A stretch of 64,000 nucleotides of DNA, taken from Streptomyces sp. S3(2020). Lineage in GTDB: Bacteria; Actinomycetota; Actinomycetes; Streptomycetales; Streptomycetaceae. Of this stretch, positions 8,153 to 16,526 are shown piece after piece. The stretch spans positions 1-64,000 of the forward strand of contig NZ_JABERD010000031.1 of assembly GCF_013044505.1 (NCBI RefSeq), written 5' to 3'. The notes below the pieces were generated by a model, which saw only the letters and a program-made list of their open reading frames with translations, was not told where the DNA came from and did no database searches. A program made the translations under genes and the position numbers. Within the stretch, counting starts at the first letter, position 1. Each line of letters begins with the position of its first letter.

Positions 8153-8365
8153 TCGGAGGCCGTCGACCCCCAGCCCCGAGGGCCCCTGCCTGCGACCGCT
8201 GGTCGACGCCTCGGCTTCTTGGGTGTGCTGCGGGCGGGGGCGTCGGGCGACCGGACGGGACCGGCGGTCACGCCGCACGCCCGGCCGGGGCGGCCGGGCG
8301 ACCCGGCGCGCCGCAGGCGCGCCCTTGAGGCAGTGAAGGCTGTTTCGACCGATGCTGTTCGGCGC
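8153..8365. other. Non-coding flank of the inverted repeat
   Basis: Very G+C-rich and without a convincing gene. It contains the hairpin GGCGCGCC-gca-GGCGCGCC at 8305-8323, which on the minus strand lies past the GntR stop and may terminate that gene. Confidence 0.5.
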
Positions 8366-9145
8366 TCAGCTGCGGGCGCGTCGCGCGGGCTGCTTGTCGG
8401 CGGTGATCCGGTAGGCGAGTTCGGCGCGGTCGGCTCCGAATCGAAGCTCTTCGAGGAACAGCGGGCGGTCGTCGGCATCGTGTGCAACGCGGGACACGTG
8501 CAGGACCGGGGTTGCGTCCGGGAGCTGGAGTGCGGTGCGCTCGTCGGGCAGGGGCATGTGCGCGCGTACCGTCTCGGTCCACGACAGCTTGTATCCGGCT
8601 TGGGTGAGCAGCTGGTAGATCGCTGCCGTGGGATGGCACGGCTCCTTGCCGAGCGGCGGGACAGCTTCGACGACCTCGAACGGGATCAGCGTGCGGTGCA
8701 GGGCGCGGGTCCCGGTACTCGGGTCGATGAGCAGTCGGTCACAGCCGAACAGGGCTTCCTCCTCCCCGAGTTGGAGGAGTCGGCCGGTGGCCTTGGTGGT
8801 ACGGGTGCGGTACGTGCTCGGCTCCTCGGCCTTCTGCCAGATATCGCCGTTGGGCATCACGAAACGGCCGTCCGATGTGCGGCTGATGCGGCGCTCGATG
8901 GTGAGGGCGGGCTGTCCGCTGGAGCGTACGAAGCTGCCCTTGCCGTGATGGACGTCGATGAGTCCTTCCGCCCGCAGCGCCGCGACTGCGTTGCGCACCG
9001 TGGGGCGCGAGACGCCGTAGCGGGCCATGAGCTGGGCTTCGGACGGCAACAGGGACTCGGGCGCGAACTCGCCGGACAGGATCGCTTCGCGGATCGCGGC
9101 GGCCACCTGCTGATAGAGGGCTCCGGGGCGCTGGATCTCCGACAT
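8366..9145 (-). CDS. GntR/HutC-family regulator, KorSA-like
   Basis: A 259-residue protein. The N-terminal winged helix (LYQQVAAAIREAIL, then LPSEAQLMARYGVSRPTVRNAV) is classic GntR. The C-terminal ~160 residues match the UTRA ligand-binding fold of the HutC branch. In pSAM2 the GntR protein KorSA represses the element's activator and transfer genes; the same position, divergent to the transfer operon, suggests an equivalent role here. Start ATG 9145 with GGAGATGA upstream. The likely operator is the inverted repeat at 9246-9261. The ligand is unknown. Confidence 0.88.
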   Translation of the reverse strand: MSEIQRPGALYQQVAAAIREAILSGEFAPESLLPSEAQLMARYGVSRPTVRNAVAALRAEGLIDVHHGKGSFVRSSGQPALTIERRISRTSDGRFVMPNGDIWQKAEEPSTYRTRTTKATGRLLQLGEEEALFGCDRLLIDPSTGTRALHRTLIPFEVVEAVPPLGKEPCHPTAAIYQLLTQAGYKLSWTETVRAHMPLPDERTALQLPDATPVLHVSRVAHDADDRPLFLEELRFGADRAELAYRITADKQPARRARS

Positions 9146-9245
9146 CGGGTCATCTCCGGTGTGAGGTCGTAGTCACGTCGCACGCGCGACATCACTCGTC
9201 AGCATAAGTAGTTGCAGAGGCACCGTACAGAACTCCATAGTCATA

Positions 9246-9261
9246 ACTCGTAAGGACAAGT
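9246..9261. promoter_or_regulatory. Candidate GntR operator
   Basis: ACTCGT-AAGG-ACAAGT, a 6-bp dyad with one mismatch, in the divergent region between the GntR gene and the transfer operon, 49 bp before the next start. A related half-palindrome, ACTCGTCAGCATAAGT, lies near 9194. Confidence 0.5.
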
Positions 9262-9309
9262 GACGTCAGCATTAGAGCTGGCGTTCCGATGGCCAAGGAG
9301 GCCAGAGAA

Positions 9310-9657
9310 ATGCAGTCCATTCCCGTGGACACGGCGCGACTCGGCGTACTGCGGTGCGCCAACGTGCCCGAAGCGAAGATCGTCAACTCTGAGACACAGG
9401 AGGTGAAGAGGGACCGGGACGGCAACCCGGTCTACACCGTCGCCGTCACCGTGCGGCCGGACGGGCGGCGGATCTCCGTCATAGAGATCGCCGTCAGCGG
9501 TGAGCCCCGCGGCATCGAGCCGGGGCACGTCGTCAAGGTCACCGGGCTGACCGCGTTCATGTGGTCGATGGGCGACCGGCACGGCGTCAGCTTCCGCGCC
9601 GACGCCATCACGGCCACACCCGCAACTTCCGGGCAGGGCAAGGGCGGTGACGCCTGA
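9310..9657 (+). CDS. Hypothetical protein, first gene of transfer operon (115 aa)
   Basis: A soluble beta-rich protein with an OB-like alternation (VYTVAVTVRPDG, ISVIEIAVSGE, HVVKVTGLTAF). It starts at ATG 9310, nine bases after a strong AAGGAGG site; an upstream in-frame ATG at 9289 lacks one. Its TGA stop overlaps the translocase ATG, so the two are translationally coupled. Small proteins of this kind commonly precede the FtsK-like gene in Streptomyces elements. A single-strand-DNA-binding role is possible but not shown. Confidence 0.75.
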   Translation: MQSIPVDTARLGVLRCANVPEAKIVNSETQEVKRDRDGNPVYTVAVTVRPDGRRISVIEIAVSGEPRGIEPGHVVKVTGLTAFMWSMGDRHGVSFRADAITATPATSGQGKGGDA

Positions 9658-10958
9658 TGGGGCCGATCCTGCTCGCCTTAGCCCTGGCCGTGCTGGCCTG
9701 GCTGCTCGTCGTCGGTGACCTGGTGCGTCGGCATCGTCCGGCCTGGCACTGGTACCTGATCGGCTACCCGCTCACCGCATGCCGGGTGCTGACGACCTGG
9801 CGCAAGATCGCCATCCTCAACGACCTGGCTGTCTCCCGTCGTCCGCCGCGCGGACTGCTCGGAGACCTGGTGGTCAAGGGCGATCCGCTGCGGCCGGTGG
9901 CTCCCCGGTACTCGTTCCCGCGCGCCACCCGCATGGGCCTGACCGTGATCGTGCGGCTGCACGCGGGACAGACCCCGGCGACGTACATGAGGGCAGCTGA
10001 CGCCCTGGTGCACGCGTGGAAGGTCCACGCCGTCCGGGTCACCTCACCGGAACGCGGGCTCGTGCTCCTCGCCGCGACGGCCACTGATCCTCTGGAACGG
10101 CCCGGCTTGGTCACGGCTCCGGCCGAACTCCTCTCAGCACTCATCGGAGCCCTGGAGACCGGCGGCGCCTGGGTGATGAACCTGCGCCTCGTGCCGCACT
10201 GGCTGATCACCGGGGCCACCCGGTCGGGCAAGTCCACACTCCTTGCCCGGCTGATCACCCAGCTGGCGACGCAGCCGGTCGCCCTGGTCGGCATCGACTG
10301 CAAGGGCGGCATGGAACTCGGACTGTTCACCGGACGGTTGAGCGCCCTGGCGACGTGCCGACGCGAAGCGGTCGCCGTGCTCTCCGCGCTGGTGATCGAC
10401 ATGCAGGACCGGATGAGCGCGTGCCGGGCGGCCGGAGTGCGCTCGATCTGGGAGCTGCCTGACAAGCTCCGGCCGGTACCGGTCGTCGTGATCGTCGACG
10501 AGATCGCGGAACTGTACCTCTCGGACGGCACCCGCGAGAGCAGGGCGGAAGCGGAGCAGTGCTCCACGCTCCTGCTGCGGCTCGCCCAGCTCGGGGCCGC
10601 ACTCGGCCTGCACCTGGTCGTCGCCGGACAACGCGTCGGCTCCGACCTCGGGCCCGGAGTCACCGCCCTTCGGGCCCAGCTCGGCGGCCGGATCTGCCAT
10701 CGGGTCAATGACCCCGGCACGGCAGAGATGACCTTGGGCGACCTGAACAAGGACGCCGTGGCGGTCGCCCAGTCGATCACCGCAGGGGAACGCGGTGTGG
10801 CTGTCTGCACCGGACCGGACGGCGGTTGGAGCCGGGCACGCTCCCACCTCACCGACACGGATGAGGCCGTGGCCACGGCCCGCAAGTACGCAGCGCTGAC
10901 CCCGGAACTGCCCGCCATAGACCGCGCCCTCGCAGCGCTGGAAGGAGACGAAACGTGA
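9657..10958 (+). CDS. FtsK/TraB-like DNA translocase
   Basis: A 433-residue membrane-anchored ATPase that in this element class moves double-stranded DNA between hyphae. Residues ~4-21 form a membrane helix. Walker A is GATRSGKST and Walker B VVVIVDEIAELY. VVAGQRVGSDL and LGGRICHRV match the FtsK/SpoIIIE core. It is shorter than pSN22-type TraB but usual for AICE TraSA/FtsK proteins. It overlaps the preceding gene by TGATG and the next by GTGA, showing one operon. Repression by the GntR protein is likely. Confidence 0.92.
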   Translation: MGPILLALALAVLAWLLVVGDLVRRHRPAWHWYLIGYPLTACRVLTTWRKIAILNDLAVSRRPPRGLLGDLVVKGDPLRPVAPRYSFPRATRMGLTVIVRLHAGQTPATYMRAADALVHAWKVHAVRVTSPERGLVLLAATATDPLERPGLVTAPAELLSALIGALETGGAWVMNLRLVPHWLITGATRSGKSTLLARLITQLATQPVALVGIDCKGGMELGLFTGRLSALATCRREAVAVLSALVIDMQDRMSACRAAGVRSIWELPDKLRPVPVVVIVDEIAELYLSDGTRESRAEAEQCSTLLLRLAQLGAALGLHLVVAGQRVGSDLGPGVTALRAQLGGRICHRVNDPGTAEMTLGDLNKDAVAVAQSITAGERGVAVCTGPDGGWSRARSHLTDTDEAVATARKYAALTPELPAIDRALAALEGDET

Positions 10959-11152
10959 TCAGCACAGGTACGGCCATCTCGCTCGTCGTGCTCTTCGGGA
11001 TCATCACCTTCCTCCTCGTCCGCTCCCGCGACGTACGCGCATGGGAAGCGGTCTGCATCGCCCTGTTCGGCATGTACCTCGGTGAAACGCCCGTCGCTCT
11101 GACGATCAACGGCTTCATCACCTGGTTCCTCAGCGGCTTCTCCCACTTCTGA
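10955..11152 (+). CDS. Small membrane protein, Spd-like (65 aa)
   Basis: Starts at GTG 10955 within the stop of the translocase gene. Two hydrophobic segments (residues ~7-22 and ~33-60) suggest an integral membrane protein. Small membrane proteins directly after tra are typical of spread (spd) functions in Streptomyces plasmids and AICEs, helping plasmid movement along the hypha. The sequence itself has no diagnostic motif, so the assignment rests on position and topology. Confidence 0.75.
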   Translation: MISTGTAISLVVLFGIITFLLVRSRDVRAWEAVCIALFGMYLGETPVALTINGFITWFLSGFSHF

Positions 11153-11170
11153 TCAGGAAGGACCCACGTC

Positions 11171-11284
11171 ATGCCCATGCCTCGCGTGAGGTGCCCGAAC
11201 TGCAAGGGCGACGGAGCACGCAGGACCTGGACCGGACGACTGCGGCGCTGCCGTGTCTGCCGGGGCACCGGAACCATCCGCTGA
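11171..11284 (+). CDS. 37-residue zinc-ribbon mini-protein
   Basis: Starts at ATG 11171 (or 11177) after GGAAGG. It holds two DnaJ-like CxxCxGxG motifs, CPNCKGDG and CRVCRGTG, enough to bind one zinc ion. It is followed by the rep gene and its end overlaps the earliest possible rep start. Such very short ribbon proteins between spd and rep are seen in related elements; the function is not known. Confidence 0.7.
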   Translation: MPMPRVRCPNCKGDGARRTWTGRLRRCRVCRGTGTIR

Positions 11285-12806
11285 ACCCCGCCCTATTCGA
11301 CACACGCAAGGGAGTGATCCCCATGCCTCACGGCGCACCACCACCCAACCAACGTGCCGCCGCGGCGGCCCACCCCGGAAGGCCACCACCATCACCCCGG
11401 AGTTCACCCCGGCTGACAGGCGCGCCGCCCTCGACCGCGCGGCGCGTCTGCGTCAGCTTCCCGAAGCAGACCGCGACGCGATTCGCCTCGCCCAAGATCC
11501 GAAGTTCTCCCGCCTGCTGGAGCAGATCACCGCGACCGGCGGCTGCTCCCACCCCATTCACCTCTCGGGTTCGACCACCACCCTGGACGGCACAACCGGC
11601 GAGATCCTCCGCCAGTACGACACTGGCCATGAACCCGGCGAACGCCTCCTCGTCCGGTGTCGCAACCGGCGCGCGACCGTTTGCGCTCCGTGCTCCCGTC
11701 TCCACGCCGGAGACACCTTCCACCTCGTCCGCACGGGCCTCCTCGGCGGCAAGAACATCCCCGAGACGATCCGATACCGGCCCCGGCTCTTCGTCACCCT
11801 GACCGCTCCGTCCTTCGGGGCCGTGCACCGGCCTGGGGAACTGTGTCGCCCTCGCCGTGATGGCGGCCGGTGTGAGCACGGTCGGCCTCTTGGTTGCGGC
11901 GCCGTTCACTTCCCGGATGCTGCCGACGTCGGCCAACCGCTGTGCCCCGACTGCTACGACTACCCGGCTCACGTGCTCTGGCACGCGCACGCCTCCAAGC
12001 TGTGGGACCGGTTCGTGATCGACGTGAGGCGGCGCCTCGCCTCCTCGGTCGGCCTCGTACAGTCCCAATTCGCCCGGCACGCCCGACTGTCCTTCGCCCG
12101 CGTCGCTGAGTACCAGAAGCGGGCTGCTGTCCACGTGCACGCCGTCGTCCGCCTCGACGGCCCGGCTGGACTCGACGACGAAACCCCGGCCTGGGGCACG
12201 GCCGAAGTGCTCACCAATGCTGTGCACGCCTCCGCGCAGCGGGTTCTGGTCCGCACTCCCTACAGCCCGGCCGTGGGTGAGCTGGCTCTGCGCTGGGGCG
12301 TCCAGGTCGACGCCCGGCTCCTGCGTGCCGACGGTGACGGACCCGACGATGACGCGGTCGCCTCGTACGTCGCTAAGTACGTCACCAAAGGAGCCAGCGA
12401 GACAGGCGCCGGCGTAGACCACCCGCTCTCGACCTGCGCCGACATCGAGTCGGCCCTCGTCAGCGCACACGTCCGGACCCTCATGCGCACCTGCTGGCGC
12501 CTCGGCGGCCTCCCCGAGTACGAATCTCTCCGCCTCCGCGCCTGGACTCACGCCCTCGGCTACCGGGGCCACATCCTCACCAAATCCCGCGCCTACTCCA
12601 CGACCTACGCAGCGCTCCGCGCCGAACGCGCCCAGCACATGGGCCATGCCGACATCCCCGACACGGTCACCGAACGGAGCTGGCGCTACGTCGGCTCCGG
12701 CCACACCCCCGGTTCCGCGCTCATCGCAGTCGGGATTGCCGAAGAGCACGTGCTGAACCGCGAGATGGTCCGCGAGTCCCGGAACGGTGGGTGGGCCTAT
12801 GACTGA
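11253..12806 (+). CDS. Rolling-circle replication initiator (RepSA-like)
   Basis: A protein of up to 517 aa that nicks the double-strand origin. The HUH-type metal motif appears as AAVHVHAVVRLDG and the catalytic Tyr region as SYVAKYVTKGA; an upstream Cys cluster (CAPCSRLHAGD) and CPDC may bind zinc. This matches pSAM2-class Rep proteins. The N-terminus is uncertain: the coding frame has only a poor GTG at 11253, while the best start (AAGGGAG, then ATG 11323) is in a different frame. Clear Rep sequence begins around TITPEFTPADRR (about 11390). A small indel or ribosomal slippage could join them. Confidence 0.85.
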   Translation: MSAGAPEPSAEPRPIRHTQGSDPHASRRTTTQPTCRRGGPPRKATTITPEFTPADRRAALDRAARLRQLPEADRDAIRLAQDPKFSRLLEQITATGGCSHPIHLSGSTTTLDGTTGEILRQYDTGHEPGERLLVRCRNRRATVCAPCSRLHAGDTFHLVRTGLLGGKNIPETIRYRPRLFVTLTAPSFGAVHRPGELCRPRRDGGRCEHGRPLGCGAVHFPDAADVGQPLCPDCYDYPAHVLWHAHASKLWDRFVIDVRRRLASSVGLVQSQFARHARLSFARVAEYQKRAAVHVHAVVRLDGPAGLDDETPAWGTAEVLTNAVHASAQRVLVRTPYSPAVGELALRWGVQVDARLLRADGDGPDDDAVASYVAKYVTKGASETGAGVDHPLSTCADIESALVSAHVRTLMRTCWRLGGLPEYESLRLRAWTHALGYRGHILTKSRAYSTTYAALRAERAQHMGHADIPDTVTERSWRYVGSGHTPGSALIAVGIAEEHVLNREMVRESRNGGWAYD

Positions 12807-12915
12807 GCCGAAGGAGATCATTAGCGGGGAGGAGTGGATAAGGAAGCACCTGGCGCGAGCCCCGGTGCGAAACAGGGAGTGGGCGGAGCGTGTACGGAGA
12901 CTGCATCGGAAGTGA
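12799..12915 (+). CDS. 38-residue basic protein after rep
   Basis: ATG 12799 overlaps the rep stop (ATGACTGA), implying coupling. The product begins MTEPKEIISGEEWIRKHL and is helical, basic and Trp-containing. It lies between rep and the integrase gene, where some elements carry an excisionase, but it is too short for a usual winged-helix Xis and shows no clear HTH. Function unassigned. Confidence 0.55.
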   Translation: MTEPKEIISGEEWIRKHLARAPVRNREWAERVRRLHRK

Positions 12916-12924
12916 TCGCACGAG

Positions 12925-12956
12925 GGAGGCCCCGGATGTGACACTCCGGGGCCTCC
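12925..12956. terminator. Bidirectional terminator
   Basis: Perfect 12-bp stem GGAGGCCCCGGA / TCCGGGGCCTCC with an 8-nt loop, between convergent rep-side and integrase genes. Confidence 0.8.
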
Positions 12957-12971
12957 GTATGGCGCTTGGCG

Positions 12972-14435
12972 TCACTCTCGCCAGACAGGATCGATCAGGT
13001 CTGGATCAAACCTGCGATTCCCTCGCCCGACCGGATTGATGATCACTGCTGACAGGCTGTGAAGAATGATCTCCTGCTGGCGCTCAATGGGGAGATCGAA
13101 GAACTCATCCTCTGTGAGATCGGCCGTGTTGCCCTTGGCCTGCTTCTGCTTCTGCTCCTTGAAGAAGCGGGAGCGCTCCAACCTCAGCTCGTCGCGGAGC
13201 CGTTCTTTCGGAGGCAGCAACTGCAAGAGTGTGGACACGGTAATTTGCTTGGTTTTCTCGGCCTCCAAGAGCTGAGCGATGTCACCGACGACATCCGCCA
13301 ACTCCTGTTCCTTTGCCCACTGTTGCTCGATAGGTACGCCTGTCGCGGCAGCCTTCTCGCGCTGTTCCTCAAGTACCAGCCGAGCAATCAGCCTGTCCAC
13401 GGGCTCGCCCACGCGGCCCACCTTGCCGCAACCGCCGTTGACGACGGAGCATTGATACGTGTACTTCGTGGCCTTGGAACCGGGCTTCCACAGACGGTTG
13501 TTCTGCCCTCTGATCTTGTTCTTGCAGAGCCCGCACCGTGCGATCCCCGAGAGCAGGTACCGGCGGGCTAGAGAGCGGCCTGGATCCTTGCGCTTGCGCT
13601 CGGCGATGACCACGCACACGGCCTCCCACTCCTCGACTGTGTTGATCGGCTCCCACTCGCCCATGACGGGGCGGCCGTCCTCGCCGAACAAGATCTCGCG
13701 GTGGTACGTCTGGTAGCCGACCAAACGAGGGCTGGTGAGGATCTGCTCCACGTGATGGTGTGCCATGCGCTTCGTGCCAGCGCGGGGGTTTCCGAGTCCC
13801 TGTTGCTGCCATCGTGTGCGGATAGTGCCGATGCGGACACCAGCGAGTACATCGCGCTGCGCCTCACGAATGGCTTTGGCTGCCTCGGGGTCGACCTTGT
13901 TGCGGTCGTCCTTGCGCCACCCATACGGGGCCGCACCTCCGGTCGACTTGCCCTGCTGGGCCAACTCCAAGTGCTTGCGCTTGATCCGGCGTGAGGTGTC
14001 GTGGGAGGACTTGTTGGCGAACGCCACCATGACCCGAGCCATGGTCCGTCCGTCGGGTGTCGCGAGGTTGATGTCGTTAGTGACCGTCGCGAACTCCAGT
14101 CGCGGGCGCTCGTCGAAGATCTCGATCAACCGCTCAAGGTCACGCGGTTGGCGGGCGAGCCGGTCCAGGTCGTACGCGACCACTCCGTTGATCAGTCCGG
14201 CCCGAAGATCCTTCAACATCAGCTCGAATTCGTCGCGCACCACGTTGCGCTTGAACGCGGACACGTCGTTGTCCTCGTAGACCTTCACGGCTTGCCAGGA
14301 CCGGAGATCGGCAAGCCGCTCGCAGTCGTCACGCTGCCGTGCCACGCCTAACGCGTCGCCCTCGTCATCCCGCGAGATGCGGGTGTAGATCCCCACCTTG
14401 CGTGCCACTGTCGGGGCCTCCCCGGCCTGCGCCAT
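12972..14435 (-). CDS. int: Large serine integrase
   Basis: A recombinase of about 487 aa that performs site-specific integration. The N-terminal resolvase domain has YTRISRD, with the nucleophile Ser near residue 21, and the conserved ANKSSHDTSRRIK helix near residue 150. The middle is the recombinase domain, followed by a zinc ribbon (RCGLC, then QCSVVNGGCG) and a coiled-coil-like C-terminal part. The ATG at 14435 is taken; an in-frame TTG at 14450 is an alternative and neither has a strong ribosome site. The gene starts about 60 bp from attR, which fits its assignment as this element's integrase. Confidence 0.92.
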   Translation of the reverse strand: MAQAGEAPTVARKVGIYTRISRDDEGDALGVARQRDDCERLADLRSWQAVKVYEDNDVSAFKRNVVRDEFELMLKDLRAGLINGVVAYDLDRLARQPRDLERLIEIFDERPRLEFATVTNDINLATPDGRTMARVMVAFANKSSHDTSRRIKRKHLELAQQGKSTGGAAPYGWRKDDRNKVDPEAAKAIREAQRDVLAGVRIGTIRTRWQQQGLGNPRAGTKRMAHHHVEQILTSPRLVGYQTYHREILFGEDGRPVMGEWEPINTVEEWEAVCVVIAERKRKDPGRSLARRYLLSGIARCGLCKNKIRGQNNRLWKPGSKATKYTYQCSVVNGGCGKVGRVGEPVDRLIARLVLEEQREKAAATGVPIEQQWAKEQELADVVGDIAQLLEAEKTKQITVSTLLQLLPPKERLRDELRLERSRFFKEQKQKQAKGNTADLTEDEFFDLPIERQQEIILHSLSAVIINPVGRGNRRFDPDLIDPVWRE

Positions 14436-14488
14436 GCTGCGACGATGCAAGGGGAAGAGCCTACTACCCTCATTCAGTTCAGTCAGCC

Positions 14489-14554
14489 TGGAGTGTGTTG
14501 CCTCCGGTGGGGAAGTCGGGCGAGGCGCCTAAAGAGAACAAGGAAGCGGTCTAG
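14489..14554 (+). other. attR and displaced 3' end of PRT gene
   Basis: Encodes W-S-V-L-P-P-V-G-K-S-G-E-A-P-K-E-N-K-E-A-V and a TAG stop, continuing the PRT frame interrupted at 2837. The shared core TTGCCTCC lies at 14498-14505. No promoter or start codon; it is an orphan exon-like fragment. Confidence 0.85.
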
Positions 14555-14622
14555 TACGCCTTCATCGGCGCGTGTCGGCATCCGGCGTTAGCGGAAGTCC
14601 TTCACCTGGGTAGCACGTCCAG

Positions 14623-15138
14623 GTGGACTGGATATCTCCGGTGAGCACCTTGGCTGGTGCCGTGGTCGGCGTGAGTTCCGCTCTGCTCGCTGAGCGCATT
14701 CGCTGGCGTCGTGACCAGGAGAAGGAGGGCGTCCAGACACGCAGGGTCGTGTACTCGGAATTCCTCATGGCGCTGAGTCGCGGACACTCAGACATGCGGA
14801 CGGTTGTGTTCCGATCCGATGGCGCGACCGATGATCGACTTTATGCCGACCTCCATCAGGCTCTGGACGGCTCGGGCATATGGCGGCTGAGGCAGAGCCT
14901 GTCCCTCACTGCTTCGGCCGAGATCATCGAGCTGGCGGTGAAAGCCTGTCGCGCGTTGACCGACATGAGGGACGGGCTTGTCGCAGATCCAGACCTCCGA
15001 GGGGACGCGTACTTTCAGGTACGGGCCGGTCTCTGGCGGGAGAACGCTCATCTTCGTGAGGCCATGCGCAGAGACCTGGGCATGAACGGCCTGCCGGATC
15101 CAGAGGTCGGCCACTACCGATTTCCCGGCGCATCGTGA
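14623..15138 (+). CDS. Membrane-anchored hypothetical protein (171 aa)
   Basis: GTG start at 14623. Residues ~3-21 form one hydrophobic segment (ISPVSTLAGAVVGVSSALLA) followed by basic residues, then a helical cytoplasmic part (VYSEFLMALSRGHSDMRTV). Similar one-helix proteins of unknown role are common in Streptomyces genomes, often near mobile DNA. It is the only gene between the two copies of the PRT 3' end and may be all that remains of an earlier element. Confidence 0.65.
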   Translation: MDWISPVSTLAGAVVGVSSALLAERIRWRRDQEKEGVQTRRVVYSEFLMALSRGHSDMRTVVFRSDGATDDRLYADLHQALDGSGIWRLRQSLSLTASAEIIELAVKACRALTDMRDGLVADPDLRGDAYFQVRAGLWRENAHLREAMRRDLGMNGLPDPEVGHYRFPGAS

Positions 15139-15156
15139 ACAGCCGGCGGGGTCGCC

Positions 15157-15222
15157 TGGAGCATGCTGCTTCCGGTTGGGGTATCGGGTGAGGCGCCGAG
15201 GGAGAACAGGGAAGCGGTCTGG
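15157..15222 (+). repeat. Second, decayed copy of the PRT 3' end / att site
   Basis: Codon for codon it matches 14489-14554: W-S-M-L-L-P-V-G-V-S-G-E-A-P-R-E-N-R-E-A-V, with the stop changed from TAG to TGG. The similarity extends a few bases left (GCCTGGAG). I read it as the attR scar of an older integration at the same site. The following 15223-15499 has no recognised gene. Confidence 0.75.
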
Positions 15223-15499
15223 CCTGCCTCTTGTCGTAGTCGCTGCGGGTGCCCTACCTCGCGAGTCGGCCCGTCTGGGCGTACCCCGGCGCAGCAGTGG
15301 CCGAAGGCAGCCGGGCTGGCTGCCGTCGTGGCCGAGCTTGTCGGGCTGACGCAGGCCGCGAAGGTGAAGAGGATCATCGTTTCGCCCCTGGCTTTCGACC
15401 CCTGTCTCTACTGCTGCCGGATTTTGGGCGGCGCCGTGATGAGCAGGCTGGTCGAGTCTGTGTGGCGCTGACCGGTGATGTGCATTCGGGTGGTCCCGC

Positions 15500-16312
15500 C
15501 TACTGGCCCCGCGCCGCGGGGACAGCCGGGACACCCGCGGCCCCGGTCAGGGCGAGGGGAGTGATGAGGTCCGCCACCACGGCTTGGACGATGACGTCGT
15601 TGGCCGCTCGTTCGCTTCCTACGCCGGCGATGTACAGCCGGGCGGAAACGATCAACAGAAGTGCCCACCAGGGGGATTGCAGCCAGCTGAGCGTGGCCGT
15701 CAGGCCTACGAGGGCGTAGGCGACGTTCTTTCGGAACTCTGCTTCACCCACGGCGCGGTCGTATTCGTTGAACAGGTCGTAGTTGGCGATCAGCAGTTTC
15801 GTGCGCAGCTGGCGTGTCTCACCGAGGATGTCCCGGGCGGCCAGGTTCACCACGAGACGCTCTCCGCGCTCGCGTTCCAGATCCCCGTTCGCGGCGACTT
15901 CGGGTTTCGGGGGCACGCGTCCCTGATCGCGCAGAAAGCCCACCAGGTCGTCGTACGCGAGACGCGACACGCGAGGTGTGAGGGTCGTCCTGGCGTCCCA
16001 GAACCGAGCGGCCTTCGGGGCTTCCTTCGCGTTCACGGTGACCACGCGGACGGAAAGCATGGCGCCGATCAGATAGGCGAGGAAGGCTCCGGACGCGAGC
16101 ACTCCGGCGGGACCTATCAGGTCGCCGAGGCGGTACAGCGAAGCCCAGATGCCGTGGGCCTGTCGCGGGGCGGGTACGCGGTCCTCCAGGAGGAGCCAGA
16201 GCGTCAGGAGCCAGATGCAGCCTGTCGAGAGTGGCGCTCGGACGTCACGAAGGCCCGGCAACAGATTCGCCAGCAAGTTCTCCCCCTGTCCGGCATGCCG
16301 CCCAAGGGGCAA
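15500..16312 (-). CDS. Integral membrane protein of unknown function (270 aa)
   Basis: Start TTG 16312, five bases after a perfect AGGAGG. Hydrophobic segments lie near residues 31-46, 65-88, and 195-235. The central ~100 residues are hydrophilic and probably cytoplasmic, with a RERGERLVVNLAARDILGETRQLRTKLL helix region. No catalytic motif seen and no family recognised. The gene stands alone just beyond the integration scars, convergent with nothing obvious downstream. Confidence 0.75.
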   Translation of the reverse strand: MPLGRHAGQGENLLANLLPGLRDVRAPLSTGCIWLLTLWLLLEDRVPAPRQAHGIWASLYRLGDLIGPAGVLASGAFLAYLIGAMLSVRVVTVNAKEAPKAARFWDARTTLTPRVSRLAYDDLVGFLRDQGRVPPKPEVAANGDLERERGERLVVNLAARDILGETRQLRTKLLIANYDLFNEYDRAVGEAEFRKNVAYALVGLTATLSWLQSPWWALLLIVSARLYIAGVGSERAANDVIVQAVVADLITPLALTGAAGVPAVPAARGQ

Positions 16313-16526
16313 GCAGGCCTCCTGCGCATCCCGAGTATCCGAGACGTGAATCCTCGCCGTCTACGGCGATGGGCTGCCGTCGTCGTCGGGGCCCGGGCCG
16401 TCCTGCCAGCCGTCAGCAGGGTGGGCGTTCGGAATGCCGACGGAGAGGTGGCGTGACAGGGTGGAAGGGATTGTTCCGCTCCGAGGGCCGGGGCGGCGGA
16501 CGGCTCTGCGACCTGAGGAGTCCGAC

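Larger units (their letters stand above)
2830..14505. mobile_element. AICE-type integrative conjugative element, about 11.7 kb
   Basis: Bounded by the TTGCCTCC repeat that splits the PRT 3' end. It encodes a full actinomycete element set: serine integrase next to the right end, rolling-circle Rep, FtsK/TraB-like DNA translocase, small membrane protein, GntR (KorSA-like) regulator, HTH/TPR regulator, ATPase-fold protein, and an AT-richer cargo pair at the left end. No excisionase was recognised, though a 38-codon gene next to rep could be considered. All recognised backbone genes look intact except for a start problem in rep, so the element may still be mobile. Confidence 0.88.

Noticed and set aside
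14555..15156. A complete second integrative element between the two PRT 3'-end copies
   Set aside because: Only about 600 bp with one small gene remain; no integrase, Rep or transfer gene, so at most a remnant.
15163..15471. 102-codon plus-strand frame
   Set aside because: Its beginning is the decayed PRT 3' end read through a lost stop. The rest resembles no protein and has no ribosome site, so I treat it as non-coding.
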